This document shows, in pieces, positions 42,906 to 52,314 of a DNA stretch of 64,000 bases; position 1 is the stretch's first letter; each line of letters opens with the position of its first letter. Made by a program: the position numbers and the translations under genes. The stretch comes from CADEDH01 sp039201605. Lineage in GTDB: Bacteria; Actinomycetota; Acidimicrobiia; Acidimicrobiales; SZUA-35. The stretch lies in the NCBI GenBank assembly GCA_039201605.1, contig JBCCRO010000030.1, positions 4,056 through 68,055 on the forward strand. The letters are read 5' to 3'. The notes under the pieces are model-generated. The model worked only from the letters and a program-made list of their open reading frames with translations, made no database searches and had not been told where the DNA came from.

Positions 42906-42945
42906 TGTAGTGGTCACTGCGAATCTAGCTGTAGTGGTCACTACA
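42906..42945. promoter_or_regulatory. Pair of TGTAGTG-type palindromic operators
   Basis: TGTAGTG-GT-CACTACA (42930-42945) has perfect 7-base arms; TGTAGTG-GT-CACTGCG (42906-42921) is a near copy with two mismatched positions. Starts are 24 bases apart. They lie 20 to 59 bases upstream of the minus-strand hydrolase start, a typical place for TetR-family operators. They could also affect the divergent ABC-transporter operon. Confidence 0.65.
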
Positions 42946-43147
42946 AACAAGACCCGGCGTCCGAAGCCGCCCGCCCCGCCGACGCCGCTCCGTCTCGGGG
43001 GCCGAATAAGAGGTCGCCCGGCTGCTCCGGGGAGGCTGTTCGTAACCCGTGTGACATAGGTGACATCTGGCTTTGACGAGCATCCGGCCAGTGTCTACCG
43101 TGTGTCGCCACATGGCCGAGGACCGGTCGAGGTAAGGGGAGAACCGA
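42946..43147. other. Intergenic leader upstream of ABC-transporter operon
   Basis: This is about 200 bases between the palindromes and the livG-like GTG. I see no coding frame with good codon use. A GGTAAGGGGAG ribosome-binding region sits just before the start. No clear -35/-10 pair could be defined. Confidence 0.4.
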
Positions 43148-43915
43148 GTGTCATTGTTGGATGTCTCCGACATCACAGTCAGGTTCGGGGGCATCACAGC
43201 TCTCGACCGATTGTCGTTCACGATCGAAGAGGGCCAGATATGCGCTCTGATCGGACCGAACGGCGCCGGAAAGACGACGTTGTTCAACGTCGTCAGCCGG
43301 ATCTACGACCCGACGGAGGGGTCGCTCACCTACGACGGGGACGTCGATCTACTTCAGCTGGCACCGCACCAGATCTCCCGCAAGGGCGTCTACCGCACGT
43401 TCCAGAACCTCGCCCTGTGGCGGGGGATGACCGTGCTGCAGAACGTGATGGTCGGTGACCACACCAACACCTCGGCGAACTTCTTCGACTCGATGTTCCG
43501 CTTCACGGTGAAGAAGGAGGAGGAGGATCTCGAGGTCCGGGCCTGGGAGGCGCTGCAGGAGCTGGGGCTGGAGCAGTACGCATTCCACCCGGCCGCCGGC
43601 CTGCCCTTCGGCACCCTGAAGCGCATCGAGCTGGCCCGAGCCCTGATCGGGCGGCCGAAGCTGCTCATGCTCGACGAGCCCGCCAGCGGCCTGACCCACT
43701 CCGAGGTCGACGAGCTGGGAGCGACGATCCGCGAGCTGAGGGATCGGCACAACCTGACCATCCTGCTGGTGGAGCACCACATGCGGATGGTGATGGGCCT
43801 GTCCGAGAAGGTCGTCGTGCTGAACTTCGGGGCCAAGATCGCCGAGGGCGAACCGGCCGAGATCAGCGAGGATCCGAGCGTGATCGAGGCCTACCTGGGG
43901 AGTTCCGCAGCATGA
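43148..43915 (+). CDS. livG: Branched-chain amino-acid-type ABC transporter ATPase (LivG-like)
   Basis: This 255-residue ATPase has Walker A GPNGAGKTT (about 38-46) and Walker B LLMLDEPASGL (about 175-185). The usual LSGGQ signature is replaced by LPFGTLKRIE, a form common in LivG-like subunits. It energises import with LivF, LivH and LivM. It heads a five-gene operon in which each gene overlaps or closely follows the last. The ligand class (amino acid, amide, urea or aromatic acid) is not fixed by sequence. Confidence 0.92.
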   Translation: MSLLDVSDITVRFGGITALDRLSFTIEEGQICALIGPNGAGKTTLFNVVSRIYDPTEGSLTYDGDVDLLQLAPHQISRKGVYRTFQNLALWRGMTVLQNVMVGDHTNTSANFFDSMFRFTVKKEEEDLEVRAWEALQELGLEQYAFHPAAGLPFGTLKRIELARALIGRPKLLMLDEPASGLTHSEVDELGATIRELRDRHNLTILLVEHHMRMVMGLSEKVVVLNFGAKIAEGEPAEISEDPSVIEAYLGSSAA

Positions 43916-44622
43916 GCACCGTTCTTGACGTCAAAGGGCTCACCGGGGGCTACGGGCCCATCCAGGTGCTGCGCGGCCTCGATTTCAATGTCGACGATGG
44001 CGAGGTGGTCGTCATCCTGGGGGCCAACGGCGCCGGCAAGACCACGACGCTGCGAGCCCTGTCGGGCATGATCCAGCGGTCCGGTGAGGCCACGTTCGAC
44101 GGCAACGACCTGATCTCGATGAAGCCGGCCGACATCGTCCGGCTCGGCATCGCCCACGTCCCGCAGGGCCGAGGCACCTTCCCCGAGCTGTCGGTGGAGG
44201 ACAATCTCCAGGTCGGCGCCTACGTCCGCAAGGACGCCGAGATCGAGAAGGACATGGCCCAGTGGTACGAGGTGTACCCGGTGCTCTACAACCGACGCGA
44301 GCAGCTCGCCGGCTCACTGTCGGGTGGCGAGCAGCAGATGCTGGCCGTGTCCCGGGCCCTGATGTCCCGACCAAAGCTGCTGCTCCTCGACGAGCCGTCG
44401 CTCGGTCTGGCCCCCATCATCGTGGCCGATCTTTTCGAGCGGCTGTCCACCATCAACGCCGAGACGGGCATGACCATGCTGGTCGTCGAGCAGAACGCCC
44501 AGCTGGCGTTGGGCATCGGCAACCGGGGCTACGTGCTCGAATCGGGCTCGATAGCCATCTCAGGACCGGCAGACGAGCTCATCAATGACGATGCCATTCG
44601 CAAGGCGTACCTGGGCGTCTAG
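43912..44622 (+). CDS. livF: Branched-chain amino-acid-type ABC transporter ATPase (LivF-like)
   Basis: This 236-residue ATPase has Walker A GANGAGKTTTLRAL (about 37-50), signature LSGGEQQMLAVSRALM (about 137-152) and Walker B LLLLDEPSLGLAP (about 157-169), all intact. It is the second ATPase of the pair. Its ATG overlaps the livG stop (ATGA). A GGAGG site at its end serves the next permease gene. Confidence 0.94.
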   Translation: MSTVLDVKGLTGGYGPIQVLRGLDFNVDDGEVVVILGANGAGKTTTLRALSGMIQRSGEATFDGNDLISMKPADIVRLGIAHVPQGRGTFPELSVEDNLQVGAYVRKDAEIEKDMAQWYEVYPVLYNRREQLAGSLSGGEQQMLAVSRALMSRPKLLLLDEPSLGLAPIIVADLFERLSTINAETGMTMLVVEQNAQLALGIGNRGYVLESGSIAISGPADELINDDAIRKAYLGV

Positions 44623-44637
44623 GAGGAACACGAACAC

Positions 44638-45540
44638 ATGGAACTCTTGCTCGCTCGGCTCTTCGACGCCGTCACCAACGGGGCCGTCTACGCCCTGATC
44701 GCCCTTGCGCTGGTCCTCATCTTCAAAGCCACCACCCTGATCAACTTCGCTCAGGGTGAGCTCGCCATGCTCGGGGCGTTCATCGTCCTGGTCATCGGCG
44801 TCGAACAGTTCGGCGGCGGTCGCCTGGCGCTGTGGGTGGCGTTGTTCCTGGGCATGATCATCACGGCCGTCCTGGCCGCCGGCATCGAACGGGTGCTGAT
44901 CCGACCATTCGACCCGGCCGACCATCTACCACTGGTGATCATCACACTCGGCCTGTTCCTGGGCATCAACGCGCTGGCCGGCATCGTCTGGCGCTTCGAT
45001 CCCCGGGCCTTCCCGGCGATGTTCCCCGAGGGCAACGCCATCACCTTCGGCAACGCAACCCTGTCGTGGTACACGCTGTTCACCTTGGCCACCGTGGTCA
45101 TCGTGCTGGCGGGCCTGACGCTGCTGCTCAACCGGACCAAGATCGGTCTGGCCTTCCGTGCCGTGTCGTCGAACCTGGAGTCCTCCGAGCTGGTGGGCAT
45201 CCGGGTCGGCCCGACGCTCCAGTTCGGCTGGGCCCTGGCCGCCGCCGTCGGCACCCTCGCCGCCACCATCTTCGTGGCCGATCCGGTCCGTCAGCTGGAG
45301 CCGACGATCATGCTTCGCATCCTCATCTTCGCCGCCGCAGCTGCGGCGCTCGGCGGGCTCGACAGCCTGTGGGGCGCCCTGGCCGGCGGCATGGCCGTCG
45401 GCTTCGTGCAGTCGGTCGTCGTGCAGTATTCGCCGATCCCGAACGAGCTGAGTCTGGCCGCAGCGACGGTCGTACTGCTGATCGTTCTGACCGTGAAGCC
45501 ATCGGGCTTCTTCGGCACAGCACAAGTCGAACGGGTTTAG
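44638..45540 (+). CDS. livH: ABC transporter permease (LivH-like)
   Basis: This 300-residue membrane protein has about eight hydrophobic segments and typical LivH stretches: NGAVYALIALALVLIFKATT, LINFAQGELAMLGAF and GLAFRAVSSNLESSELVGI (the cytoplasmic EAA-like loop, about 175-195). It forms half of the membrane channel. GGAGGAACACGAACAC lies before the ATG, 15 bases after livF. Confidence 0.93.
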   Translation: MELLLARLFDAVTNGAVYALIALALVLIFKATTLINFAQGELAMLGAFIVLVIGVEQFGGGRLALWVALFLGMIITAVLAAGIERVLIRPFDPADHLPLVIITLGLFLGINALAGIVWRFDPRAFPAMFPEGNAITFGNATLSWYTLFTLATVVIVLAGLTLLLNRTKIGLAFRAVSSNLESSELVGIRVGPTLQFGWALAAAVGTLAATIFVADPVRQLEPTIMLRILIFAAAAAALGGLDSLWGALAGGMAVGFVQSVVVQYSPIPNELSLAAATVVLLIVLTVKPSGFFGTAQVERV

Positions 45541-45555
45541 GGAGAGGGTTCGTTC

Positions 45556-46809
45556 ATGGCAGCAATCACCTTGCAAGAGGGCTCGACCCGACACCGCATC
45601 TGGACCTACGGAGGCTGGGCGGCCTTCGTGCTCTTCATCATCCTCGTGGCCTTCGCCTACGTCGACGTGGGCTCGATCGAGATCGGGGACAACTCCTACA
45701 GCCTGAGCGTGACCCGCCTGTCGAAGGCCATCGCCTTCATGGTGGCGATCCTCGGCCTGCAGGTCGTCGTCGGCTACACCGGCCAGCTCGCCCTGGGGCA
45801 GAGCTTCTTCTTCGGCACCGGCGCCTATATCACGGCCTGGTTGGTCCAGGACCACAACTGGCCGTTCCTGGCCACGCTGGTCGTCGTCGTCCCCTTCTGT
45901 TTCCTCCTCGGGATGCTGCTGGGCCTACCGGCGCTCCGGGTGAAGGGCTTGTACCTGGCCCTGGTGACCCTCGCCTTGGCGGCGGTGTTCCCGGCGATCG
46001 TGCAACTCGAGCAGCTGTCGGAGTACACCAACGGCGCCGGCGGCAAGCTGATCGACAACGATCTTGAGGCGCCCTCATGGATTCCCTTCGAGCCGTTCGC
46101 CGAGTTCCTGCAGGCCCTGCCGGTCGTCGGTGGCTTCTTCGGTGAGGAGGGCCTGACCGGTCGGGAGATCGATCGCCTGTGGGTGTTCACCTTCATCACC
46201 CTCGTCGCCGCCGCGTGCTTCGCCCTGGTGAGCAACATGCTGCGGAGCCGTCCCGGTCGAGCAATTCGGGCCATCCGCGACAACGAGACCGGCGCTGCGG
46301 TGTCGGGCGTGAACCTGCCCCTGTACAAGACGCTGTCGTTCGGTGTGGCCTCGGCCCTCGGTGGTGTGGGCGGCATGCTCTACGTCACCGAGCTGGGCAT
46401 CGCCTCGCCGCTCGACTTCACCCAGATCCTGGCCATCAACTTCATCGTCGGCCTGGTCGTCGGCGGTGTCGGTACCCTGTCCGGTGCCGTGGTCGGCGGC
46501 TTCCTGATCGCCTTCATCCCGGAGTGGTCGTCGAGCACCGAGTCGGTGGGTGGCATCCCCGAGCGTTGGCTCCAGGGTCCGACCGGCTCGCTCTTCCTCG
46601 GCATCATGCTCATCATCTTGACCTTCGTACTGCCCGGCGGAATCGCCCAGGCGTTCCGGCGGATCAAGGCCCGCTACATTCGGACGATTCCTCGCCCACC
46701 GACCCGCCCCGGAGCCGTTGCCAAGGAGCAACCGGTCCCCGAGGAGGAGCCGGTTCAGGAGGAGGAAGAGGTGGCACCCGCCGGCGAAGAGCCGGTCCAG
46801 GCGGGATAG
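45556..46809 (+). CDS. livM: ABC transporter permease (LivM-like)
   Basis: This 417-residue membrane protein has the LivM motifs GYTGQLALGQSFFFGTGAYI (about 74-93), LPALRVKGLYLALVTLA (about 122-138) and GRAIRAIRDNETGAAVSGV (about 234-252). It is longer than average because of an insert near 155-200 and a Pro/Glu-rich cytoplasmic tail (EEEPVQEEEEVAPAGEEP). It pairs with LivH. The binding-protein gene follows after a 130-base gap with hairpins. Confidence 0.92.
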   Translation: MAAITLQEGSTRHRIWTYGGWAAFVLFIILVAFAYVDVGSIEIGDNSYSLSVTRLSKAIAFMVAILGLQVVVGYTGQLALGQSFFFGTGAYITAWLVQDHNWPFLATLVVVVPFCFLLGMLLGLPALRVKGLYLALVTLALAAVFPAIVQLEQLSEYTNGAGGKLIDNDLEAPSWIPFEPFAEFLQALPVVGGFFGEEGLTGREIDRLWVFTFITLVAAACFALVSNMLRSRPGRAIRAIRDNETGAAVSGVNLPLYKTLSFGVASALGGVGGMLYVTELGIASPLDFTQILAINFIVGLVVGGVGTLSGAVVGGFLIAFIPEWSSSTESVGGIPERWLQGPTGSLFLGIMLIILTFVLPGGIAQAFRRIKARYIRTIPRPPTRPGAVAKEQPVPEEEPVQEEEEVAPAGEEPVQAG

Positions 46810-46939
46810 CCAGACGGGCAAGGGGGACTAATTCCACCTGCCCGGGATCAGAGCGGAATACCGTCGTGCACGGACGCCTCCTCGGCGTCAGCGCACGACA
46901 AGCAAGAACCAATCATCAGAAATGGAGAGGAACCCCACT
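46810..46939 (+). promoter_or_regulatory. Permease-to-binding-protein gap with hairpins
   Basis: A hairpin with CGTGC/GCACG outer arms and ACGCC/GGCGT inner arms spans 46865-46897. A CGGGCA/TGCCCG pair flanks the region near 46815-46853. In transporter operons such structures often allow higher expression or stability of the binding-protein mRNA. The gap ends in a GGAGAGG ribosome-binding site. No -10/-35 pair was defined. Confidence 0.45.
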
Positions 46940-48415
46940 ATGCGAGCATCAAAGCGATGGCTTCGCCTGTTGGCACTGCTCATGGCGTTCGGTCTTGTGG
47001 CCGTAGCCTGCGGTGGCGACGGCGATGATGAAGACGCCTCGGCCAGCGAGACGGATGCGTCCGCCTCCGAGGCCTCGGCCTCCGAGGCCGACGACTCCTC
47101 GGCTTCGGCTTCCGAAGCCGACGACGGTGAGGCCATGGAAGACGGCGCAGGCCTCCCGACCGAGGGATCGGTCGAGGTCGCAGCCGGCACCGTCCTGAAC
47201 CTGGACGAGTGTGAGGACTGGTCGGCCACCCAGGGTGTCGACGGCGACGAGATTCGTCTCGGTTGGTCGGGCCCCGAGTCGGGCACGCTGGCCGCCTTCG
47301 GCGCCATCGGTGAAGGTATGCAGTTCTACTTCGATTCGGTCAACGACACCGATCCGATCGACGGCAAGGAGATCGTCCTGATCACCCGGGACGACGCCTA
47401 CGAGGCCGGTCGGACCGTGGCCAACATCGAGGAGATGATCGAGGCGGACGACATCTTCGCCTTCGTCCACCTCATCGGTACGCCGAACAACCTGGCTGCC
47501 CGTCCCATCACCGACGAGGCCTGCGTGCCTCAGCTGTTCAACTCCTCGGGCTTCCCGTTCTGGGGCGACCCCGCCAACTTCCCCTGGAACGTCGGCAACA
47601 TCCTGAACTACGTGACCGAGACCGAGATCTGGTGCCAGGCCATCGTCGACGAGTTCGGCGAGGGTGCGACCGTCGCCGCTCTCATCATGAACAACGACTT
47701 CGGTACGACCTACCTCAACACGCTCAAGGACAGCCCCGCCTGCTCCGGCGTCGAGCTGGTCGAGGAGCAGTTGCACGATCCGGCGGCGCCGGACATCACC
47801 AACGAGATGACCACCATGATCGCCTCCGACGCCGACGTGCTCGTCGCCGGAACGACCTCGGGCTTCTGCTCGCAGGCCACTGCGATCCTGGCCGGCTCGG
47901 AGTGGCGTCCCCGCTTCTACCTGTCCTACACCTGCAACAACCTCTCGAGCTTCTTCGTGCCGGTTGCGGCCGAGGCCATCACCCTCAGCAGTGAGGGTTC
48001 GGCCCCGACCATGGCCAACTCCAACAAGATCTGCGGCGATCCCATCTACGCCGACGATCCGGCCGTGCAGGAAGTGGAGCGGATCCTGGACGAGTACGGG
48101 GGCGTGACCTGCGCCGACGGTTCGTTCTCGACCGGTGTCCTCTACGGACAGTTCGTCGAGGACGTGCTCCGTGACGCCGCCGCCATGGAGGGTGGCCTCA
48201 ACCGGGTGAACCTCATGGCTGCGGTGTGGAATGCCGACACCAGCAACGACCTGCTGCTCGGCGGCACCCTCAAGCTGGACGGCGTCAACGACGCCTACTG
48301 GACCGAGGCTGCCCAGCTGCAGGAGGTGACCGATGACGGCTCCGGTGGTGTGACCTTCACCAGCATCGGCGACTTCATCGACTTCGAGGGTCAGGGCGGT
48401 TCGTTCGGCGGCTGA
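46940..48415 (+). CDS. livK: ABC transporter substrate-binding lipoprotein (LivK-like)
   Basis: This 491-residue lipoprotein has lipobox LVAVAC, a Ser/Ala/Asp/Glu-rich linker of about 50 residues and a type I periplasmic-binding domain. The domain includes IRLGWSGPESGTLAAFGAIG, DGKEIVLITRDDAYEAGRT and LYGQFVEDVLRDAAAM. It captures the ligand outside the membrane. ATG 46940 is preferred because GGAGAGG sits between it and an upstream in-frame ATG. Sequence alone does not separate amino acids from other ligands. A strong terminator follows. Confidence 0.92.
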   Translation: MRASKRWLRLLALLMAFGLVAVACGGDGDDEDASASETDASASEASASEADDSSASASEADDGEAMEDGAGLPTEGSVEVAAGTVLNLDECEDWSATQGVDGDEIRLGWSGPESGTLAAFGAIGEGMQFYFDSVNDTDPIDGKEIVLITRDDAYEAGRTVANIEEMIEADDIFAFVHLIGTPNNLAARPITDEACVPQLFNSSGFPFWGDPANFPWNVGNILNYVTETEIWCQAIVDEFGEGATVAALIMNNDFGTTYLNTLKDSPACSGVELVEEQLHDPAAPDITNEMTTMIASDADVLVAGTTSGFCSQATAILAGSEWRPRFYLSYTCNNLSSFFVPVAAEAITLSSEGSAPTMANSNKICGDPIYADDPAVQEVERILDEYGGVTCADGSFSTGVLYGQFVEDVLRDAAAMEGGLNRVNLMAAVWNADTSNDLLLGGTLKLDGVNDAYWTEAAQLQEVTDDGSGGVTFTSIGDFIDFEGQGGSFGG

Positions 48416-48451
48416 TCGCCGTGAACCGCTAGTGCTCTAGCTGACGCAGGT

Positions 48452-48483
48452 CGGCGGTCCGTGGCTTTTGCCACAGGCCGCCG
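48452..48483 (+). terminator. Terminator after ABC-transporter operon
   Basis: CGGCGGTCCGTGGC (48452-48465) and GCCACAGGCCGCCG (48470-48483) form a nearly perfect stem with one mismatch and a TTTT loop, 37 bases after the livK stop. TTCGTCGTTTTC follows. Confidence 0.8.
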
Positions 48484-48678
48484 GCCTTCGTCGTTTTCAG
48501 GGGTGGCGCCAGTACCTCCTCGAGCCGGGACGGGCGCCCGCACCTCGTCGAGGCGGGTGGACGACGAGGTCGCCGTCGCCGAACCGGTCGCCGGACGCGC
48601 AACGGGGCGACGCCCGTACCCCCGTGAGGAGGTGGTGGCGCCGCCCCGTGCCGGATCAGGTCACGGTGTGCGGATCGG

Positions 48679-50229
48679 TCAGGCGTCCCGCAGCTCGCGG
48701 CGGAGGATCTTGCCCGAGGCGCTCTTGGGGATGGCCTCCAACGTCTCCATGGCCCGGACCTGCTTGTAGGAGACCAGGTGCTCGCCCACCAGCTCCTGGA
48801 GCTCGTCGAGGGTCACGGTCTCGCCCGGTACCGGTACCACGAACGCCTTGGGCAGTTCGCCCGCCTCGTCGTCCTGGATGCCGATCACGGCCACGTCGGC
48901 CACCTTGGGGTGGGTCACGATCACGGCCTCCAGCTCGGCCGGCGGCACCTGGAAGCCCTTGTACTTGATCAGCTCCTTGAGCCGGTCGACGATCGACACG
49001 TGGTGGTGCTCGTCGACGATGGCCACATCGCCGGTGTGGAGCCAGCCGTCGGCGTCGATGGTGGCGGCGGTGGCCTCCGCGTTGTTGAGGTAGCCGGTCA
49101 TCACCTGCGGACCCCGGACCCACAACTCGCCCCGCTCACCAACCGGCTGATCCTCGCCGGTGCCCGGATCGACGATGCGGGTCTCGGTGTTGGACACCGT
49201 CACCCCGCTGGTGCCGGGCCGGAAGTCGCCCTCGGGGGTGCAGTGGCTCACCGGGCTCAGCTCGGTCATGCCGTAGCCCTGCACCACCTCGCAGTTCACC
49301 CGGGCCGCCGCCTCCTCGGCCAGCTCGGCCCCGAGGGGGGCGGCACCGGAGAAGATCTGCTTCAGCGACGACAGGTCGTAGTCGTCGACGATCGGGGCTT
49401 TGGCCAGGCCGAGCACCATCGGCGGCACGGCGTAGAAGCGGGTGATCTTGTGTTCCTGGACGGCGGTGAGGGCCTCGACCATGTCGAAGCGGGGCATGGT
49501 CACCACCTTGACCCCGTTGGCCAGGAGGCCGTTCATCAGCACCTGCATGCCGTAGATGTGGAAGAACGGCAGCGCGGCCAGGGCCGCCTCGTTCTGGTCG
49601 TAGACGATGGCGTGCTGACACTGCTCGATGTTGGCCACCAGGTTGCGGTGGGTGAGCATCACACCCTTGGGGAGGCCGGTGGTGCCCGAGGAGTAGGGGA
49701 GGACGACGGTGTGGGTCGCAGTGTCGACCGGCACCTGCTCGATCGGCTCACCGAACAGCTCGGCCGCCGACCTGGTGCCTTCCGGCCCGTCGCCCAGCAC
49801 GTAGACGTCGGTGACGTCGGTGCCCTCGATGGCCTCCAGCGCCGTCTCGGCGAACATCCCGATCGTCACCAGAAGGGAGGCGCCGGCGTCCTGGAGCTGG
49901 AACCGGACCTCGCCCGCACCGTACGTCGGGTTGATGGTGGTGACGGCCCCGCCGGCCACGGCGGCACCGTGGAAGGCGATGGCGTACTCGGGGATGTTGG
50001 GGGCCATGATCCCCATCACCGAGCCCGGACCGAAGCCCTTGGCCGCCAGTCCGCCGGCTAAAGAGTGGATGGCGCCCTGCAGGGCCGAGAAGGTGTACGA
50101 GCTGTCGCCCGAGGTGTTGGTCATCGCCACCTGATCGGCGAGCTCACCGGCCTTGCGCAGGATGTGGGACGTGATGGTGACGTCCGGGATCTCGACGTCG
50201 GGTAGTGGGCTTTGGTGAATGATGACCAC
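48679..50229 (-). CDS. Acyl-CoA synthetase (AMP-forming, 4-coumarate:CoA ligase-like)
   Basis: This 516-residue ANL-family ligase has the AMP-binding P-loop LPYSSGTTGLPKGVMLTHRN (about 174-193), A5 motif QGYGMTELSP, A7/A8 region TGDVAIVDEHHHVSIVDRLKE with IKYKG, and the catalytic Lys in PKSASGKILRREL near the end. It activates a carboxylic acid to its CoA thioester through an acyl-adenylate. Overall shape is closest to 4-coumarate and medium/long-chain acyl-CoA ligases. GTG 50229 (VVIIHQSPLPDVE) has GAGGTG upstream. It converges with the ABC operon. Confidence 0.92.
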   Translation of the reverse strand: MVIIHQSPLPDVEIPDVTITSHILRKAGELADQVAMTNTSGDSSYTFSALQGAIHSLAGGLAAKGFGPGSVMGIMAPNIPEYAIAFHGAAVAGGAVTTINPTYGAGEVRFQLQDAGASLLVTIGMFAETALEAIEGTDVTDVYVLGDGPEGTRSAAELFGEPIEQVPVDTATHTVVLPYSSGTTGLPKGVMLTHRNLVANIEQCQHAIVYDQNEAALAALPFFHIYGMQVLMNGLLANGVKVVTMPRFDMVEALTAVQEHKITRFYAVPPMVLGLAKAPIVDDYDLSSLKQIFSGAAPLGAELAEEAAARVNCEVVQGYGMTELSPVSHCTPEGDFRPGTSGVTVSNTETRIVDPGTGEDQPVGERGELWVRGPQVMTGYLNNAEATAATIDADGWLHTGDVAIVDEHHHVSIVDRLKELIKYKGFQVPPAELEAVIVTHPKVADVAVIGIQDDEAGELPKAFVVPVPGETVTLDELQELVGEHLVSYKQVRAMETLEAIPKSASGKILRRELRDA

Positions 50230-50311
50230 AGGGGCACCTCGCTCGTACAGGGGGATTTCGATACGTAGGCCCCGCAGCATAGGGGCTCGACGGTCGTCGG
50301 TTCCTATGCGG

Positions 50312-52240
50312 TCAGGCGGGGGCGCCGGGCCTGGTCTGCGTCGGCCGCTCCCGCAACCACTCGATGAGCGCCGGGGGCGGTCGGCCGTGATCGTCGGCGG
50401 CGAAGGTCGGCACATCGGTCGGGGGGAATCCGGCGGCCACCGACTCCAGGCGGACGATGGGACGGCCGAGCCGGGCGGCCAGGCCGATCCGCTGGGCCAG
50501 GCGCCACGAGGTGGCCCCGCGCTCGGTGATCACCGCCACCACGCAGGCGGCGGCGGCCAGGGCGGAGTCGACGGCGTCGACCACGGGGGTGGCGTCGGAC
50601 GCCTCCACGGCCGCGGCCGGGGGGCCGGGGTCGTCGGCGGGCGGGTCGAGGGTGGTGACGTCGAAGCCGAGGTCCGCCAACGCGGCGACGGCGACCGAAA
50701 CCTCGTGGCCGTCGTCGTCGGCGCCGATCACCACCACCCCACGACCGGGACCACCGGGGCGGGCGGCGGCGGCATCGAGGACGTGGGGCGACACCGCCGC
50801 CGACCACACCGGGTCGCCCTCGACCGCCAGCGCCACGACCGTGGTCTCGTTGGCGTCGACGTCGGCCACGGCCAGGACGTGATCGCCGGCCCTGGGGGTG
50901 ACGGTGGCCGTCGCCACCGGCTCCGGGTCGGTGGTCCGGCCGCTGCGGGCCCGGAAGTGGACGGTCACCGCCGTGCCGTCGAAGTCGGCCTCCGGGCGGA
51001 CGGCGGCGGTGGCCCGGGTCGGCACGCCCGTGTGGGGTGGGAGCAGCGCCGTCGTTCGGCCGGCGGCGTCGTCGAACTCGTAGGCGGCGGCGGCCCCGTG
51101 CAGCAGCAACAGGTCGTGCACGTCGCCCGCCATCACGCCGCCCACGATGGCGGCTCCGACCGCCACCACGTCGGTGGGGGAGGGGGCGGGGAGCGGGGCG
51201 ATGCCGAGGTCGAGCGACAGGGTGTCGGCGAACACCGGCCGCGTCGCCGCCCCGCCCACCAGCACCGCGCCGTCGAGATCGGGCACCGGCCAATCGGCGG
51301 TGTCGAGAGCGGTGCCGACCAGAGCCCGGAGGTGGGCGGCGGTGGCGGTGGCGGGCCCCTGCCACACCTCGGTCGTCAGCTGGAGGGCCAGGTCCGCCTG
51401 CGGCGACGGGCCGGCTCCAGCGGGCCCGGCGGCGGGCAGACCGTCGAGATAGTCGGGCACCCGCACCACGGCCCGACCGGTGGCCGCCAGCTCGCGGTCG
51501 GCCGCTCGGGCGGCGGCCAGGAGCCGGGCGTAGGGGATGGCGCCCCCGGCCGGGTCGACGCCGGTCTCGGCTCGGATCCAGCGGGCGATGGTGGCGGCCA
51601 CGGCGTGGTGCCATCCCTCGCCGCTCACCCGGTCGGTGGAGGCGGCGTAGTGGGCGTCGAGCACCCCGCTGCCGGTGTCGATCAGGGCGACGGACAGGCC
51701 GCCTCCGCCCGCGTCGATCAGGAGGAAGGTGCCGGCCGGGGCGTCGGCCAGCGTGGCGGCGGCGGCGCAGCTGGTCGAGGGGACGAGGCGGGCCACCTCG
51801 ACCCCGGCCCGGCGGACGGCGTCGGCCAGGGCGAGCCGGTGGCGGAGGGGGACCGACGGTCGGACCGCGACCACCGCCCGGATATCGGCACCGGCGGCGG
51901 GCGCCTCGGGGACGGCGGCCGCCACGGCCTTGGCCACCAGTGCGGACACGACCTGTTTCGCCGTCGGGGCCGGATCGGTGGGGGTGGTCGGTGAGGCCTC
52001 GTCGGCGGCCAGGGTCAGCGGCCGTTCGACGGCGCCCAGGAGGTGGAGGAACGACCGGACGGCCCGATCGGGTCGGGCCTCGGTGAGGGCCGACGCCTCG
52101 TCACCCACGACGAAACCGTGGGCGGTGGCGCAGGCCACAGCCGGGATGCGGGCCCCGTCGGGTATGACGGCGCCGCGGTCGGTCAGCCGTGCCGCCCGAA
52201 CGGCGGTGGCGCCGATGTCGAGGCCGATCGTGATGGACAC
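50312..52240 (-). CDS. Hsp70-like ATPase with TIR-like C-terminal domain
   Basis: This roughly 642-residue protein opens with an actin/Hsp70 ATPase: ITIGLDIGATAVRAARL (phosphate 1, about 2-18), FLLIDAGGGGLSVALID (phosphate 2, about 180) and GAVLVGGAATRPVFA (adenosine motif, about 325). TALLPPHTGVPTRATAAV (about 400) resembles the start of the DnaK substrate-binding beta domain. In place of the helical lid, the last 130 residues look TIR-like: VIGADDDGHEVSVAVAALADLGFDV and VVAVITERGATSWRL, then LGRPIVRL. The TIR catalytic Glu is not apparent. Its role, whether chaperone-like or signalling, is unknown. Confidence 0.75.
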   Translation of the reverse strand: MSITIGLDIGATAVRAARLTDRGAVIPDGARIPAVACATAHGFVVGDEASALTEARPDRAVRSFLHLLGAVERPLTLAADEASPTTPTDPAPTAKQVVSALVAKAVAAAVPEAPAAGADIRAVVAVRPSVPLRHRLALADAVRRAGVEVARLVPSTSCAAAATLADAPAGTFLLIDAGGGGLSVALIDTGSGVLDAHYAASTDRVSGEGWHHAVAATIARWIRAETGVDPAGGAIPYARLLAAARAADRELAATGRAVVRVPDYLDGLPAAGPAGAGPSPQADLALQLTTEVWQGPATATAAHLRALVGTALDTADWPVPDLDGAVLVGGAATRPVFADTLSLDLGIAPLPAPSPTDVVAVGAAIVGGVMAGDVHDLLLLHGAAAAYEFDDAAGRTTALLPPHTGVPTRATAAVRPEADFDGTAVTVHFRARSGRTTDPEPVATATVTPRAGDHVLAVADVDANETTVVALAVEGDPVWSAAVSPHVLDAAAARPGGPGRGVVVIGADDDGHEVSVAVAALADLGFDVTTLDPPADDPGPPAAAVEASDATPVVDAVDSALAAAACVVAVITERGATSWRLAQRIGLAARLGRPIVRLESVAAGFPPTDVPTFAADDHGRPPPALIEWLRERPTQTRPGAPA

Positions 52241-52314
52241 GTCGTGCGACGCTAGCGCCGACCGGCCGTGCTCAAGCCGGCCTGTGGCACTTGTCCGTTC
52301 GGAATCGGACCATC

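Noticed and set aside
50312..52240. Tail of the Hsp70-like protein as a B12-binding domain
   Set aside because: DDDGHE looks superficially like the DxHxxG motif, but the spacing is wrong, and the later segments fit a TIR-like pattern better.
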